NCBI RefSeq assembly: GCF_008370685.1
Contig: NZ_VTZU01000020.1
Location: 1-64,000 of the forward strand
Origin: Aquimarina sp. RZ0
Lineage (GTDB): Bacteria; Bacteroidota; Bacteroidia; Flavobacteriales; Flavobacteriaceae
Reading direction: 5' to 3'
Length of the DNA: 64,000 bases
This document shows positions 8,464-19,327 of this stretch, one piece after another. Position 1 is the first letter of the stretch. Each line of letters opens with the position of its first letter. The notes under the pieces were generated by a model. That model saw nothing but the letters and a program-made list of their open reading frames with translations, did not search any database and was not told the DNA's origin. The position numbers and the translations under genes are program-made.

Positions 8464-10065
8464 CTATTGAACACCCTTACTTTTGTTAATTTCTTTTTTA
8501 TAGCGTTTCAACTCTACTGAAACTTTTGGAGCCAGCAAAAACAGTCCAATCATATTTGGTACAAGCATCGCAAAAATCATAGCATCAGAAAAATCTGTTA
8601 CTGCATTTAGACTGGCCGCTGCTCCTATAATGACACAGATGCAAAACAGGCTTTTATAGATATAGGCTACATACTTTTTTCTTCCGAATAAATAGGACCA
8701 CGCCTGATATCCATAATATGACCAGGAAATCATGGATGAAAAAGCAAAAAGTATTACTGCTAAGCTTAGCACATAGGGAAACCAGGAAATACCACTCCCC
8801 AAAGCATTTGCAGTGAGTAATACTCCTTGTTCATCTGATATCTGAGCACCTATTTCTATTTGTCCAGTGATAATCAGCACGAATGCTGTCATTGTACATA
8901 TCACTACAGTATCAATAAATGGCTCTAATAAGGCTACTAAGCCTTCACTAGCTGCATATTTGGTTTTTACGGCTGCATGTGCGATCGAAGCTGACCCTAT
9001 TCCTGCCTCATTAGAAAAGGCTGCTCGTCTAAATCCCTGAATCATCACACCAATCATTCCTCCCGTTATTCCTTCTCCGCTAAAAGCTCCATCAAAAATT
9101 GCTAGTACTGCTTCTGGAATCACTTTATAATTAATTGTGATCACAGTTATAACCGCTACTACATATACAATCACCATTGCTGGTACAATCTTATCAGTAA
9201 CTTTTGCTATTTTTTTGATTCCTCCAATAATTACGATAGCCACAAAAATTGCCATTACCAAGCCAAACAACCAACCTTTTCCATACATAAAACTATTTTC
9301 TGCACCAGTCACATGTTCAAATAGTTTAAATGCCTGATTCACCTGAAACATATTTCCGCCTCCAAAAGAACCACCTACACACATTATAGCAAAAATGATT
9401 GCTAATACTTTACCGATACTTCCTTGACCTTTCTCTTTTAATCCTTTGCTCAAATAATACATGGGACCTCCATATACTGTCCCGTTTTCGTCAATTTCTC
9501 TATAGGCGACACCTAGTGTACACTCTACAAACTTAGACGCCATGCCTAACAAGCCTACCAAAATCATCCAAAATGTAGCGCCCGCTCCACCGATCGATAA
9601 TGCGATGGCAACTCCGGCAATATTTCCTAAACCTACCGTTGCAGATAGCGCAGCTGTTAGAGCCTGAAAATGATTCACTTCTCCATTTCCACTTTCTACT
9701 CGTATCATATCCGGCTGATCTCCATCTATTGTATGTATGGTCTGTGAGTCTTCTATTTTATCAGATGCTTCCAGCATATCATAGTCTCCTCTGATAATCA
9801 GAATAGAGGTTAAGAAATTCTTGAAGTTAATTCCTTTAAAATATATGGTGAAATAAGTAGCTCCCAATAATAATACGATTAATACCCACGGAATCCCAAC
9901 CTGAGCACTTATCGGAATTTCTGCAAAAATTGCATCTACAAACCAATTAGTTGCATTTTTGAATGTTTCATTGATCCGCTCATCCAAGGTTTTCTGATAA
10001 ATTTCCTGAGCTGTCGTATGGATACAACTCATAAACATAGCAGATACTACTATTATTTTCTTCAT
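8464..10065 (-). CDS. sodium:alanine/glycine symporter, AGCS family
   Basis: The 533-residue polytopic membrane protein has the AGCS family signatures: ATVGLGNIAGVAIALSIGGAGATFWM, GGPMYYLSKGLKEKG, and RRAAFSNEAGIGSASIAHAAVKT near the middle. An N-terminal extension of about 45 residues includes a signal-like segment, common in Bacteroidota members. It imports small amino acids with Na+ across the inner membrane. The neighbouring minus-strand genes are a membrane LuxR-type regulator and an Lrp regulator, which would suit control by amino-acid supply, but the 102-base gap leaves co-transcription open. Confidence 0.92.
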   Translation of the reverse strand: MKKIIVVSAMFMSCIHTTAQEIYQKTLDERINETFKNATNWFVDAIFAEIPISAQVGIPWVLIVLLLGATYFTIYFKGINFKNFLTSILIIRGDYDMLEASDKIEDSQTIHTIDGDQPDMIRVESGNGEVNHFQALTAALSATVGLGNIAGVAIALSIGGAGATFWMILVGLLGMASKFVECTLGVAYREIDENGTVYGGPMYYLSKGLKEKGQGSIGKVLAIIFAIMCVGGSFGGGNMFQVNQAFKLFEHVTGAENSFMYGKGWLFGLVMAIFVAIVIIGGIKKIAKVTDKIVPAMVIVYVVAVITVITINYKVIPEAVLAIFDGAFSGEGITGGMIGVMIQGFRRAAFSNEAGIGSASIAHAAVKTKYAASEGLVALLEPFIDTVVICTMTAFVLIITGQIEIGAQISDEQGVLLTANALGSGISWFPYVLSLAVILFAFSSMISWSYYGYQAWSYLFGRKKYVAYIYKSLFCICVIIGAAASLNAVTDFSDAMIFAMLVPNMIGLFLLAPKVSVELKRYKKEINKSKGVQ

Positions 10066-10167
10066 CTCTTATCTATTATGATTTTAAGACGAAGATTTGA
10101 GAAAAAGAAATATTACAAAAGCTTACGTACTGATGATTTTTTTGATCTAGTATGGTTAAGCATATAC

Positions 10168-11313
10168 TTAATCAGAATCAGTACCCTGAATACTAGCATA
10201 TTGTAACAATTGATTAGTTTTTGCAAATGCTATCAATTGTTCTTTGCCATCTGTTCCGCTAATTTTAAGCACCTTTTTTATTTGATAGATATGAGTCTGA
10301 AACCCATCCACACTAATATTCATCGCTTCAGCAATTTCTGTATATGATTTATAAGCTCCACACATTCCCAAATTACCCAAGACTTCCTTTTGTCGTTCGG
10401 ATAATACTATTCTGGATGATTCTTCTAATGAACTAATTTTAATATTACTTTCTCTTAAGCGTTGTTGTAACGATGAAATGGTATACAGATGGCTCTCGTT
10501 TGTCGTGATAAGTTTTTTTTGACTATCCAGCAATTGCTGCTTTTCTTTTATAAGTAATTCCAACTCACCTTGCGTCAATTCCTTTTCTGAAAGAAATTTC
10601 CAGCTATATAACAAAATAGAGAACAATAAAATGAATAAAAACTTAAATGATACCCCGGTAATCCCTCCAAATAAACTCCAGAACTCTTGATCTATAAATT
10701 CTAAAGCTTTATCCTGAGGTATGATTCTATAGGTGACAGCAATTACTATAAGAATAAATAGAATAAAACAAGGAAACACCATAAATTTCATCTTTCGGTT
10801 TGCAAAAGCTTTAATAAGCTCATTGAGCAATGCAAATGCGACTATCAAAGAAATTGGAATATCTATAAGCCAAATAAAATTATTACTAATCTCAGTATTA
10901 TTATATGATGTAACTATAAAAACGAAAGTAATCATCACCAAAATACCACTAAAAAGAGTTACAAATTCTTTCTCAGAAAAACGCTGTACCAATCTTACTA
11001 CAATATTCCGTTCCTTATGATGCTCAATTGATGGTAATGATAGTAATATACTCAGAGAGTTTGCTAATGAGATCAACACACCCAGGTAGATAACAATTTT
11101 ATCGGTTGTTTTTATACTAGCTAATTCTATTAAAATTATATGTATCAATGCTCCAAATCCCCATAAGAATATTGCAAAACCAAACCACTTAATTCCGTGG
11201 ATTGATATTGCTGACTGCCCCTTTGATTTCTCTTTATAATAAATTCGTTGAATTACAAAGGCTGTAAGTAAGCATACTATTGCGGTAACATAATTTTCTA
11301 AAGTAACATACAT
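10168..11313 (-). CDS. membrane-bound LuxR-type transcription regulator
   Basis: The 381-residue protein has seven or so N-terminal hydrophobic segments (residues 1-235) and then a coiled-coil stretch (EKELTQGELELLIKEKQQLL...). A C-terminal LuxR/GerE-like helix-turn-helix follows (LSERQKEVLGNLGMCGAYKS, YTEIAEAMNISVDGFQTHIY). The layout resembles flavobacterial membrane sensors that place a DNA-binding domain in the cytoplasm. The ligand is unknown. It starts 22 bases after the Lrp gene and is probably in one operon with it. Confidence 0.8.
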   Translation of the reverse strand: MYVTLENYVTAIVCLLTAFVIQRIYYKEKSKGQSAISIHGIKWFGFAIFLWGFGALIHIILIELASIKTTDKIVIYLGVLISLANSLSILLSLPSIEHHKERNIVVRLVQRFSEKEFVTLFSGILVMITFVFIVTSYNNTEISNNFIWLIDIPISLIVAFALLNELIKAFANRKMKFMVFPCFILFILIVIAVTYRIIPQDKALEFIDQEFWSLFGGITGVSFKFLFILLFSILLYSWKFLSEKELTQGELELLIKEKQQLLDSQKKLITTNESHLYTISSLQQRLRESNIKISSLEESSRIVLSERQKEVLGNLGMCGAYKSYTEIAEAMNISVDGFQTHIYQIKKVLKISGTDGKEQLIAFAKTNQLLQYASIQGTDSD

Positions 11314-11335
11314 AAATTCAATACTGCGATACGTT

Positions 11336-11791
11336 TTATTTTATCAATTCTGTTCTATTCAGAATCGGGTTGTTCTCTACTACATTAGATAAAATAATAT
11401 GCGTTTTGGCTTCTCCATAGGTTATTAGTCTATCTATAAAACTCTGGAGATGCACCTGATCTTCCAGAACAACTTCCATGATAATATTTTCATTTCCTGT
11501 GATCCTATAACAATTAAGCACTTCATTAAATGTAGAGATTTTTGATAAAAAAGGTTTTAATCGCCCCATAAACGCTCGTATCGTTATAATTGCTTTTAAT
11601 TGATACCCTGTTTTAGCATAAGAAACTTTAGTTGTATATCCTTCTATAATACCATAATCTTCCATCTTTTTTATGCGTTCTGCTACTGCAGGAGAACTTA
11701 AACCAACTTTTCTTCCTATCTCTGCATTCGATAATCTTGCATTTTGCTGTAAACATTCTAATATAGACCAACTTAAGCTATCTACCTTCAT
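11336..11791 (-). CDS. Lrp/AsnC family transcription regulator
   Basis: The 151-residue protein has an N-terminal winged helix (SWSILECLQQNARLSNAEIG, RKVGLSSPAVAERIKKME) and a C-terminal RAM/ACT-like ligand domain (KAIITIRAFMGRLKPFLSKI, YRITGNENIIMEVVLED). The length is standard for the family, whose members sense amino acids and act as octamers or dimers. It lies directly ahead of the membrane LuxR-type gene, and the AGCS symporter is further downstream. Regulation of amino-acid uptake is a reasonable but untested inference. Confidence 0.92.
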   Translation of the reverse strand: MKVDSLSWSILECLQQNARLSNAEIGRKVGLSSPAVAERIKKMEDYGIIEGYTTKVSYAKTGYQLKAIITIRAFMGRLKPFLSKISTFNEVLNCYRITGNENIIMEVVLEDQVHLQSFIDRLITYGEAKTHIILSNVVENNPILNRTELIK

Positions 11792-11881
11792 TTATTCTTA
11801 AATTTTTAATTATACATTAAATATTAAACCTAAACTTATTTTCTGCTTTAAAAACTAAAGATAATAATTAAATCTTGTATG

Positions 11882-11889
11882 TAAATTTG
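11882..11889 (+). promoter_or_regulatory. possible -7 element TAAATTTG
   Basis: TAAATTTG matches the Bacteroidetes -7 consensus TAnnTTTG and lies 26 bases before the ATG at 11916. No TTG is seen at the usual -33 distance, so support is partial. Confidence 0.4.
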
Positions 11890-11915
11890 AGCAGTCATAT
11901 TATTTAGATTTTTCC

Positions 11916-12323
11916 ATGCCAAAACCACCGATATATTCTGCTTCTTCTCAATCACTTTTGATTGAAAACCCGGCATATAAAAAGGCGTTGGAAATTTTTA
12001 AAATTAGCAGAGGTATTGCCAGACATTCTACAGACAATAAAGATATATTACAAATGAGTTCTTCTAATGAGTTGTCTGATTTGTTTTCTGTAAAAATTGT
12101 TATGCATTCATTACAGCTTATTGAGCAAATCGGTCTTTTGAAAAATGATAGAGGAAATTCTAAATATCTTCGACACATAGAATACAGTATTAGTTCTCTA
12201 AAAATGTATTGCGAAAAATTTGAACTACACACGTCTATGGATCGTGATATTATTTCACTCTTAAAAACAGAGATTGAAACGCTTAAAGAATTATTTTGGC
12301 GCTGGGCTCTTTCTTCCGAATAA
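11916..12323 (+). CDS. hypothetical helical protein
   Basis: The 135-residue soluble protein is predicted to be largely helical (SVKIVMHSLQLIEQIGLL, RHIEYSISSLKMYCEKFEL, DIISLLKTEIETLKELFWRW). The spacing of helices recalls four-helix-bundle (S23-like) proteins, but I do not recognise the family. There is no signal peptide. It is divergent from the Lrp gene, so the 124-base gap holds both promoters. The ATG at 11916 follows a good -7 box. Confidence 0.6.
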   Translation: MPKPPIYSASSQSLLIENPAYKKALEIFKISRGIARHSTDNKDILQMSSSNELSDLFSVKIVMHSLQLIEQIGLLKNDRGNSKYLRHIEYSISSLKMYCEKFELHTSMDRDIISLLKTEIETLKELFWRWALSSE

Positions 12324-12438
12324 TGTGATTTTAAACAAAAAAACTGGATCTCGATACTATTACATTAGATTTCTAAAAATCATCCTATCAGATATTTTTT
12401 TTCAATCAAACTTCTATATCGGTATACCCATTTATTTT

Positions 12439-12600
12439 ATACCAATTTAGGTTTGTAATGTCGTATCGAAGGCAATGTTATTTTTTTATCTAAAAACGAT
12501 GTGGTTATATTGCATAGCCTTCGCTATGGAATGTAAGAACAAGGCATTTAGAGGAAAAAAGAACGAGACGATATGTGACATTACAAACCTAAATTGGTAT
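12439..12600. repeat. palindromic element A (162 bp)
   Basis: Perfect 24-bp terminal inverted repeats (12439-12462 and 12577-12600) enclose about 110 bp with a short central palindrome (CATAGC cttc GCTATG is the core). The layout is shared with the elements at 13693-13825 and 18996-19158. It ends four bases from the stop codon of the disrupted gene on its right. Confidence 0.7.
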
Positions 12601-12603
12601 TAC

Positions 12604-13963
12604 TTATTGCCCTTGTAAAAATGCTTTTTCTTCCTCTGTTAAAACAATTGAATTTGTATTGACTTGCTCAGAGGGTTCTGTTTTATAAATCGTATTATCT
12701 AGACTAATCAAACCACGAGTATCCATTTCTTTAAGCTTTGTTTCTTTTAATACAAAAAGATTATTTTCTATTCAGATATTATATAACATTTTATCATACA
12801 TCAAATTAATCTTAGAACCTATAGTGAATGCTTTTAAGCTATATTTTCCATCAGTTTTTTTATTAAAATGATATGTAACAAATTGATTTTCTATTTTGTA
12901 TCTATATTTTTTATCCTCTGTATTCTTCGCATTGTTTTTATGATTATTTTGTAGTTCTATATCTCTACTAAATTCGATAATTGCTTTTGTTTTTTTATCA
13001 AAAACAACGCTTCCCAGCACTCTGCTTTTCTGCTCATTTGTGTTTTTCCAAGCTGTTTTAAAAGAAACTACCAGAATATCTGACGTTGATTCTTCTATAG
13101 TTTCTTCGACATCTCCAGAATAGTTGAGAAAATTATCTATAATCATATCCAAATAAGAATTATATAGCAAATCTTTGGTGATTACCATTCCGGCCTCCTG
13201 GGAATCAGATATATTTTTTCCAGGAATAGCTACCTGTATTGGTAGATTTTTTTGATGACTGATCGTACCTAATTTCAATTTAATAATTTGATCCAACGCT
13301 CTTTTTTTACAGGCTGCATCTTTTGTCCACATTTTTAGATCAGTAACGATTAATCGATATAATTTTTCATTGATGACTAGCGTACTCTTAAAAGAACATT
13401 CTTTTTCTGTTGCATAATCCAAATATAAATCATCAAAATTATCCAACACATAGTGTAATTCTTTTTTTAAATCAAAGGCATTTACAACCTTTTCCTGAAC
13501 GCTAAAATCTTTAGGACTTAACTTAATAGTATCTAACGTTGTTATTTTTTCCGGATCAATATCTACTTCTTTATAACCAACATGGGCTATTTTAAGATCT
13601 TCCTTTTTATAAGGAATCGTAACAACTCCATCTTTATTGGTAAAACTACCTTCTTCACTAAGTGGATAAAATAGATAATACGATTTATAACTAAAAATTT
13701 CGCATATTCATCGTTTCTTTTTCCTTTCTACTTCGTTTAAAAAATAAACCGTAGCTATAGCTATGCTTGATTTTTTTGCCTTGCATAAAGAAAAAATAAT
13801 TCAATGAATTTATACGAATTTTTTAATCACAAATCGTATAAACCCCTTCTATAGGTTCCGTCGTTGATGCATCTATAACAATAATTTTCTTAGATTGAGA
13901 AGTACATACATATATTGAAGTAATTATAAAAAAAACAGGTGGATAGGTTTTCAAAAAGAGCAT
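12604..13963 (-). pseudogene. disrupted carboxypeptidase-regulatory-domain protein
   Basis: Three collinear pieces share one frame once a 133-bp palindromic element is removed. The first, at 13963-13826, encodes a start, a membrane/signal segment and the strand KKIIVIDASTTEPIEGVYT, typical of CarboxypepD_reg-like domains. The second, at 13692-12775, continues the domain (GSFTNKDGVVTIPYKKEDLK, then AHVGYKEVDI) and a long C-terminal region (VVNAFDLKKELHY...). An in-frame TGA at 12774-12772 is followed by 55 further codons to TAA at 12606-12604. Intact, it would have coded about 408 residues. The inserted element places a TAA right after codon 46. The GTG at 13449 could in principle restart translation of a 225-residue fragment. 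Two independent lesions argue that the gene is dead. Confidence 0.8.
13693..13825. repeat. palindromic element B (133 bp), inserted in a gene
   Basis: Imperfect terminal inverted repeats (AAAAATTTCGCATATTCAT and the inverse of ATGAATTTATACGAATTTTT) enclose a core with GTAGCTATAGCTATG in the middle. The same core occurs in element C. Removing exactly these bases rejoins the two halves of the surrounding reading frame, so the insertion is recent enough to be mapped to within a few bases. Confidence 0.75.
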
Positions 13964-14027
13964 TACTATTAGTTTTACTGTGCTATTAGTAACGTTAAAA
14001 AACTAACTAAAATATAGGGAATTTATA

Positions 14028-15356
14028 TTATTTGTATTTTTTACCATGTTTTATAATAATATTCACATTTTGTAACAAACTAATATGCCTCAGCACATCT
14101 CCTTTTACAGCAATGATATCTGCATACTTACCTTCTGTCACTGTTCCTACCTCATCTGCAACACCCATCCACAACGAAGGCCAATAGGTGGCAGCTCTGA
14201 TCGCATACATGGGGTCAATCCCAAATTCATTTACCCAAACATCTAATTCATTCCAAGTAGATTGGCTATGAAATTTCATAGGAATTCCGCTGTCTGTTCC
14301 GATCATTAACACAACACCTGCCTCTATTAGTTGTTTTATTTTAGTTTCCAAAGTGGGTTTTCGTATAGGTGTTAACTGAAAATAAGGTAAACGATCTTTA
14401 TGGCGAAAACTGTTCTTAATATCTGTAATTATAGTATCATGTAACCCTCTGTGCCAGGAATCATTATCCAGATGTTCGCCGTGATCCCTTACATATTCAT
14501 AATTATATAAACCTTCTACAGTAGGGCACCAGAATAGTGGTCCCAGATTCATTTGTGCAGTGCGCTCTTTTATCGCTTGCATTACATCATCCGGATATTT
14601 TGGTGCAGATGATAATCCTGTATGCTCAAAACAATCTACATTTGCCCGAAGTCCGGCTCTTATTTCCTGAGGGCGATGCCCATGCGCTACTACTTTTAGA
14701 TTATACTTATGTGCAGTATCTACCACAGCTTGTAATTCTGCTGTACTCATCTGATCCTGATCAATTAGTTTTATACAATCCACACCAGCATCTGCTAATT
14801 TCTTGATCTTCTTTTTAGCATCTTCTATTCCATTGATTCCCCAACGAAAAGCCTCCGTTCCTGGATAGGTTTTTTTTTGAATAAATGGTCCGGAAACATA
14901 TAGGGTAGCTCCAGGAATTTCTCCTTTATTAATACGATCTCTTACAGAAATACTTTCTTTAAGAGGGCCTCCCAGATCCCTCGCACTGGTAACTCCAGCC
15001 ATTAATAATTGTTCTGCAGAAGAGGGCATAATCACATTTTCTAATAATGGCGGATATGTTTTGTCCCAATATGAATAATCTGCGTGCCCATTAATCATAG
15101 TATGCACATGCATATCCCAAAGCCCTGGAAGTACAGACATCCCCTCTGTAGAAATCACCTCTGCATTGGGTGGCACTTTTAATGTTTCTATGGTACCAAC
15201 TGCTTTGATTTTTTCGTTTTCAATTAGAATCACGCTATTTTTTATAGGGGCAGCACCAAAACCGTCTATAAGTGTTCCTCCTACCAAAGCTTTTATCGAA
15301 TTCTGTTGAGCAAAAGCACTACTATAAACCAGTAGTATAAAAAGTATTCTTTCCAT
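14028..15356 (-). CDS. amidohydrolase (imidazolonepropionase/prolidase-like), exported
   Basis: The 442-residue protein has a short signal peptide (ILFILLVYSSAFAQQ). The amidohydrolase superfamily metal ligands are in order: HVH in LPGLWDMHVHTM, Lys in DCIKLIDQD (candidate carbamylated bridging lysine), His in KVVAHGHRP, His in DCFEHTGLS, and Asp in LMIGTDSGIPM. The C-terminal beta-sandwich portion ends EGKYADIIAVKGD. Members cleave C-N bonds of dipeptides or cyclic amides; the substrate here is unknown. Export suggests peptide or xenobiotic hydrolysis in the periplasm. It is a single gene on the minus strand. Confidence 0.88.
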   Translation of the reverse strand: MERILFILLVYSSAFAQQNSIKALVGGTLIDGFGAAPIKNSVILIENEKIKAVGTIETLKVPPNAEVISTEGMSVLPGLWDMHVHTMINGHADYSYWDKTYPPLLENVIMPSSAEQLLMAGVTSARDLGGPLKESISVRDRINKGEIPGATLYVSGPFIQKKTYPGTEAFRWGINGIEDAKKKIKKLADAGVDCIKLIDQDQMSTAELQAVVDTAHKYNLKVVAHGHRPQEIRAGLRANVDCFEHTGLSSAPKYPDDVMQAIKERTAQMNLGPLFWCPTVEGLYNYEYVRDHGEHLDNDSWHRGLHDTIITDIKNSFRHKDRLPYFQLTPIRKPTLETKIKQLIEAGVVLMIGTDSGIPMKFHSQSTWNELDVWVNEFGIDPMYAIRAATYWPSLWMGVADEVGTVTEGKYADIIAVKGDVLRHISLLQNVNIIIKHGKKYK

Positions 15357-15454
15357 GATGAGTTGTGTTTCTCTAAAGATAGAAAAACTATAAGGAATGA
15401 AAAATTATATCCTCTTACACAATTTGTCATTTCTTACACCTCATTTTCTTTGAT

Positions 15455-18400
15455 TTACATATTCCTGCGATATTGTCCCCCTACTTCAAAAAGTGCCGTA
15501 GTGATCTGACCCAAAGAACATTCCTTACATACCTCCATTAATACTTCAAAAATGTTTTGATTATTAATCGCTCTTTCCTGCAAATCCTTTAATAATTGAG
15601 ACGTTTTATTTTTATTCCCTTTATGTAACGCTTGTAACATAGTAATCTGATACTGTTTTTCTTCTTCGGTTGCACGGATTACTTCACCCGGAGTTACTGT
15701 TGGTGATCCTTTAGAGCTCAAAAATGTATTGACGCCGATTATCGGAAAATCTCCATTATGCTTTAATGTTTCATAATACAAACTTTCTTCCTGTATTTTA
15801 CTACGCTGATACATAGTTTCCATAGCGCCAAGTACACCTCCCCGTTCCGTAATTCTATCAAACTCGGTAAGCACAGCTTCTTCTACTAAATCTGTTAGTT
15901 CTTCTATAATAAAAGATCCCTGGATTGGATTCTCGTTTTTAGCCAACCCTAATTCCTTATTAATAATTAATTGAATTGCCATAGCTCTGCGCACGGATTC
16001 TTCTGTAGGCGTTGTAATGGCTTCATCATAGGCGTTGGTGTGTAACGAATTACAGTTATCATAGATCGCATATAATGCCTGTAATGTTGTGCGAATATCA
16101 TTAAAATCAATTTCTTGTGCATGCAATGATCTACCAGAAGTCTGTATATGATATTTAAGCATTTGCGCTCTGGCATTCGCTCCGTATTTATTTTTTAAAG
16201 CCTTCGCCCATATTTTACGAGCTACCCTACCAATCACAGCATATTCTGGATCAATACCATTAGAGAAGAAAAAAGATAAGTTAGGACCAAATTTATTAAT
16301 ATCCATACCTCGACTCAAGTAATACTCTACATAAGTAAAGCCATTCGCTAGTGTTAATGCCAATTGTGTAATTGGATTAGCTCCTGCCTCTGCAATATGA
16401 TATCCGGAGATAGAAACCGAATAAAAGTTACGCACTTGCTTCTCTATAAAATATTCTTGTACATCTCCCATTAAGCGCAAGGCAAATTCTGTAGAAAAAA
16501 TACAGGTATTCTGTGCCTGATCTTCTTTAAGAATATCTGCCTGAACAGTTCCTCTTACAGTGTTTAGTGTCATAGCTTTTATATCTGCATACACATCAGC
16601 TGGCAAAACCTGATCACCAGTAACTCCTAATAGCATAAGCCCTAATCCATCGTTCCCTTCTGGTAATGCTCCCTGATATGCCGGGCGCGCTACTCCTTTT
16701 TTGGCATATATATCATTGATTTTTGTTTCAACCTCAGTTTTCAGGTCATTCTCCTTAATATATTTCTCACAATTTTGATCAATTGCTGCGTTCATAAAAA
16801 ACCCTAATAACATAGGAGCCGGACCATTAATAGTCATACTTACGGATGTCATCGCATGGGTAAGATCAAAGCCCGAATACAGTTTTTTAGCATCATCCAG
16901 ACAACATATAGATACACCTGCATTTCCTATTTTGCCATAAATATCAGGTCTGTGATCCGGATCATTACCATATAAGGTTACAGAATCAAATGCTGTAGAT
17001 AAACGTTTTGCCGGCATCCCTAAACTAACATAATGAAAACGTCTGTTTGTACGTTCAGGACCACCTTCTCCTGCAAACATACGTGTCGGATCTTCTCCAG
17101 TACGTTTAAAAGGGTACAATCCTGATGCAAAAGGAAATTCACCTGGTACATTTTCCTGTAAACACCATCGCAAAATATCTCCCCACGCCTGATATTTGGG
17201 CAATGCCACTTTTGGAATCTGACTATGCGACAAGGATTCTGTATGTGTCTCTATTTTGATTTCCTTATCTCTTACCTTAAAAGAATATATCGGATCTTTA
17301 TATTTCTGAACTTTAGCAGACCAACCCGTTATGATCTCCCAGTTATGAGGATCTAGATTTAATTTTACTCTATCAAACTCAGCCAGTAATAGTTTGATAA
17401 AGTCTGAATTATCAGTATTCTTACTTATATTCAGGCTATCTTCGTCGATACCACTTTTGGATAAATCCAGCAACTCTTTCTCTGCAACACTACAAATAGT
17501 CTTATAAATTCCGTATAATTTCTGAGCAACCTCTACCTGAACGTTTGCCCTCTTATCATATGCTCGGTTATTCTCAGAAATTTCAGATAAATATCGGGTT
17601 CTACTCGGCGGTATCACAAATATCTTTTCTGACATTTCTTTTGAGATATGAAAATCGGATTGTAAATCTGCCGCTGTTTTCTCTACAATCTTATCCATAA
17701 TCGCTTTATAAAGCGTATTCATACCCGGGTCATTAAACTGGGAAGCGATTGTGCCATACACCGGTAAATCATCCTGAGGTATATCCCACAACTGATGATT
17801 ACGCATATATTGTTTTTTAACATCCCTTAGTGCATCCAGCGATCCACGTTTATCAAACTTATTAATAGCTACCAAATCTGCAAAATCCAGCATATCAATT
17901 TTTTCTAATTGTGTTGCGGCTCCAAACTCAGGCGTCATGACATATAAAGAAGTATCGCTATGTTCTAAAATTTCTGTATCTGATTGCCCTATTCCAGAGG
18001 TTTCTAAAATAATAAGATCGAATTCTGCAGCTTTTAGAACTTCTATTGCTTCTGATACATACTTGGATAAAGCAAGATTAGATTGTCTGGTTGCCAATGA
18101 GCGCATATACACTCTGGGTGAATTAATGGCATTCATCCGTATTCGGTCTCCTAATAAAGCACCTCCTGTTTTACGTTTTGATGGATCCACAGAGATCAAT
18201 CCTATTGTCTTATTCGGAAAATCAATCAAAAAACGACGTACTAATTCATCGACTAAGGAAGATTTTCCTGCTCCTCCTGTTCCTGTAATTCCCAGAACAG
18301 GTGTCCCAGAAGTTTTATTTTTTTTGTGAATATGATCTAAGGCATCTTTTGCGATATCAGGAAAATTTTCTGCTGCAGAAATAACGCGAGCAATTGCTCC

Positions 18401-18895
18401 TATCTCTTTTTCTGCGAGATGATCCACCTCTCCATTCAGCGTATCGCCTATCGGAAAATCTGACCGTTGTACCAGATCATTAATCATTCCTTGTAATCCC
18501 AGTTCTCTGCCATCATCAGGAGAATAGATACGTGTAATCCCATATCCCATTAAATCTTTAATTTCTTCAGGAAGGATAACACCTCCTCCGCCTCCAAATA
18601 TTTTAATATGAGTTGCTCCTTTTTCTTGTAACAGATCATACATATACTTAAAATATTCAGTATGTCCACCCTGATAAGAAGTCATCGCAATGGCATTCAC
18701 ATCTTCCTGAATGGCACAATTTACCACTTCTTCTACACTGCGATCATGCCCCAAATGTATTACTTCTACACCTGTAGATTGTATAATACGTCTCATAATA
18801 TTAATGGCTGCATCATGTCCATCAAACAATGATGCTGCTGTTACAATTCTAACTTTATTCCTGGGCTTATACGGTATAATTTGTTCCATTGACAA
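15455..18895 (-). CDS. icmF: fused isobutyryl-CoA-type mutase (IcmF family)
   Basis: The 1146-residue protein has three parts in IcmF order. An N-terminal cobalamin-binding domain comes first ([16 protein letters not shown], the D-x-H motif for histidine-on B12 binding). A MeaB-like G-protein chaperone domain follows (P-loop [12 protein letters not shown] near residue 205, later NKFD). The acyl-CoA mutase barrel is last ([39 protein letters not shown]). The F-A-G-E-G and [15 protein letters not shown] segments follow IcmF rather than methylmalonyl-CoA mutase, which has Tyr and His at the equivalent sites. The expected reaction is reversible isomerisation of isobutyryl-CoA and n-butyryl-CoA, or a related branched acyl-CoA. 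It could supply acyl-CoA to fatty-acid metabolism. It stands alone, so a separate chaperone gene is not needed. Confidence 0.9.
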   Translation of the reverse strand: MSMEQIIPYKPRNKVRIVTAASLFDGHDAAINIMRRIIQSTGVEVIHLGHDRSVEEVVNCAIQEDVNAIAMTSYQGGHTEYFKYMYDLLQEKGATHIKIFGGGGGVILPEEIKDLMGYGITRIYSPDDGRELGLQGMINDLVQRSDFPIGDTLNGEVDHLAEKEIGAIARVISAAENFPDIAKDALDHIHKKNKTSGTPVLGITGTGGAGKSSLVDELVRRFLIDFPNKTIGLISVDPSKRKTGGALLGDRIRMNAINSPRVYMRSLATRQSNLALSKYVSEAIEVLKAAEFDLIILETSGIGQSDTEILEHSDTSLYVMTPEFGAATQLEKIDMLDFADLVAINKFDKRGSLDALRDVKKQYMRNHQLWDIPQDDLPVYGTIASQFNDPGMNTLYKAIMDKIVEKTAADLQSDFHISKEMSEKIFVIPPSRTRYLSEISENNRAYDKRANVQVEVAQKLYGIYKTICSVAEKELLDLSKSGIDEDSLNISKNTDNSDFIKLLLAEFDRVKLNLDPHNWEIITGWSAKVQKYKDPIYSFKVRDKEIKIETHTESLSHSQIPKVALPKYQAWGDILRWCLQENVPGEFPFASGLYPFKRTGEDPTRMFAGEGGPERTNRRFHYVSLGMPAKRLSTAFDSVTLYGNDPDHRPDIYGKIGNAGVSICCLDDAKKLYSGFDLTHAMTSVSMTINGPAPMLLGFFMNAAIDQNCEKYIKENDLKTEVETKINDIYAKKGVARPAYQGALPEGNDGLGLMLLGVTGDQVLPADVYADIKAMTLNTVRGTVQADILKEDQAQNTCIFSTEFALRLMGDVQEYFIEKQVRNFYSVSISGYHIAEAGANPITQLALTLANGFTYVEYYLSRGMDINKFGPNLSFFFSNGIDPEYAVIGRVARKIWAKALKNKYGANARAQMLKYHIQTSGRSLHAQEIDFNDIRTTLQALYAIYDNCNSLHTNAYDEAITTPTEESVRRAMAIQLIINKELGLAKNENPIQGSFIIEELTDLVEEAVLTEFDRITERGGVLGAMETMYQRSKIQEESLYYETLKHNGDFPIIGVNTFLSSKGSPTVTPGEVIRATEEEKQYQITMLQALHKGNKNKTSQLLKDLQERAINNQNIFEVLMEVCKECSLGQITTALFEVGGQYRRNM

Positions 18896-18995
18896 TAAAA
18901 AGTGTTTTTAGAGATGCTAATTTAATAAATTCGTATCAAAAGCAATTATTTTTTTAGAATTATGCAATTCAAACAATCATATTGATTGTTCCATA

Positions 18996-19158
18996 GAACT
19001 CATCTTGAGTAGTGGTTTTTCAACCGAAAAGTTTGGCTTTTGTACTATAATGAAGTAGGTTTTTTTTCAACATAGCTATAGCTATGGTTAAAAAAAACAA
19101 CAAAATTAGCGTGCAAAATGTAAATTTTGTAGGTCAAAGCATTACTCAAGATGAGTTC
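18996..19158. repeat. palindromic element C (163 bp)
   Basis: GAACTCATCTTGAGTA at 18996-19011 is perfectly inverted at 19143-19158. The centre is CATAGCTATAGCTATG, flanked by T- and A-tracts that also pair. It lies in the 432-base gap between icmF and the metalloprotease gene. It has the same overall design as elements A and B but different terminal sequences. Confidence 0.7.
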
Positions 19159-19327
19159 ATTATCTATAGTTCAAATTTAACACTATTTATGGTCTTTTAG
19201 CTTTCAAAAACATACTATCACTTCCTTAAAGTTAATTAACAGATGTTAACAAGATTGTTAAACAGTAGGTGTCTAATTTCAGAAAATAATATATTCATCA
19301 ACTATTCAAATCAAATACATATTAAAA

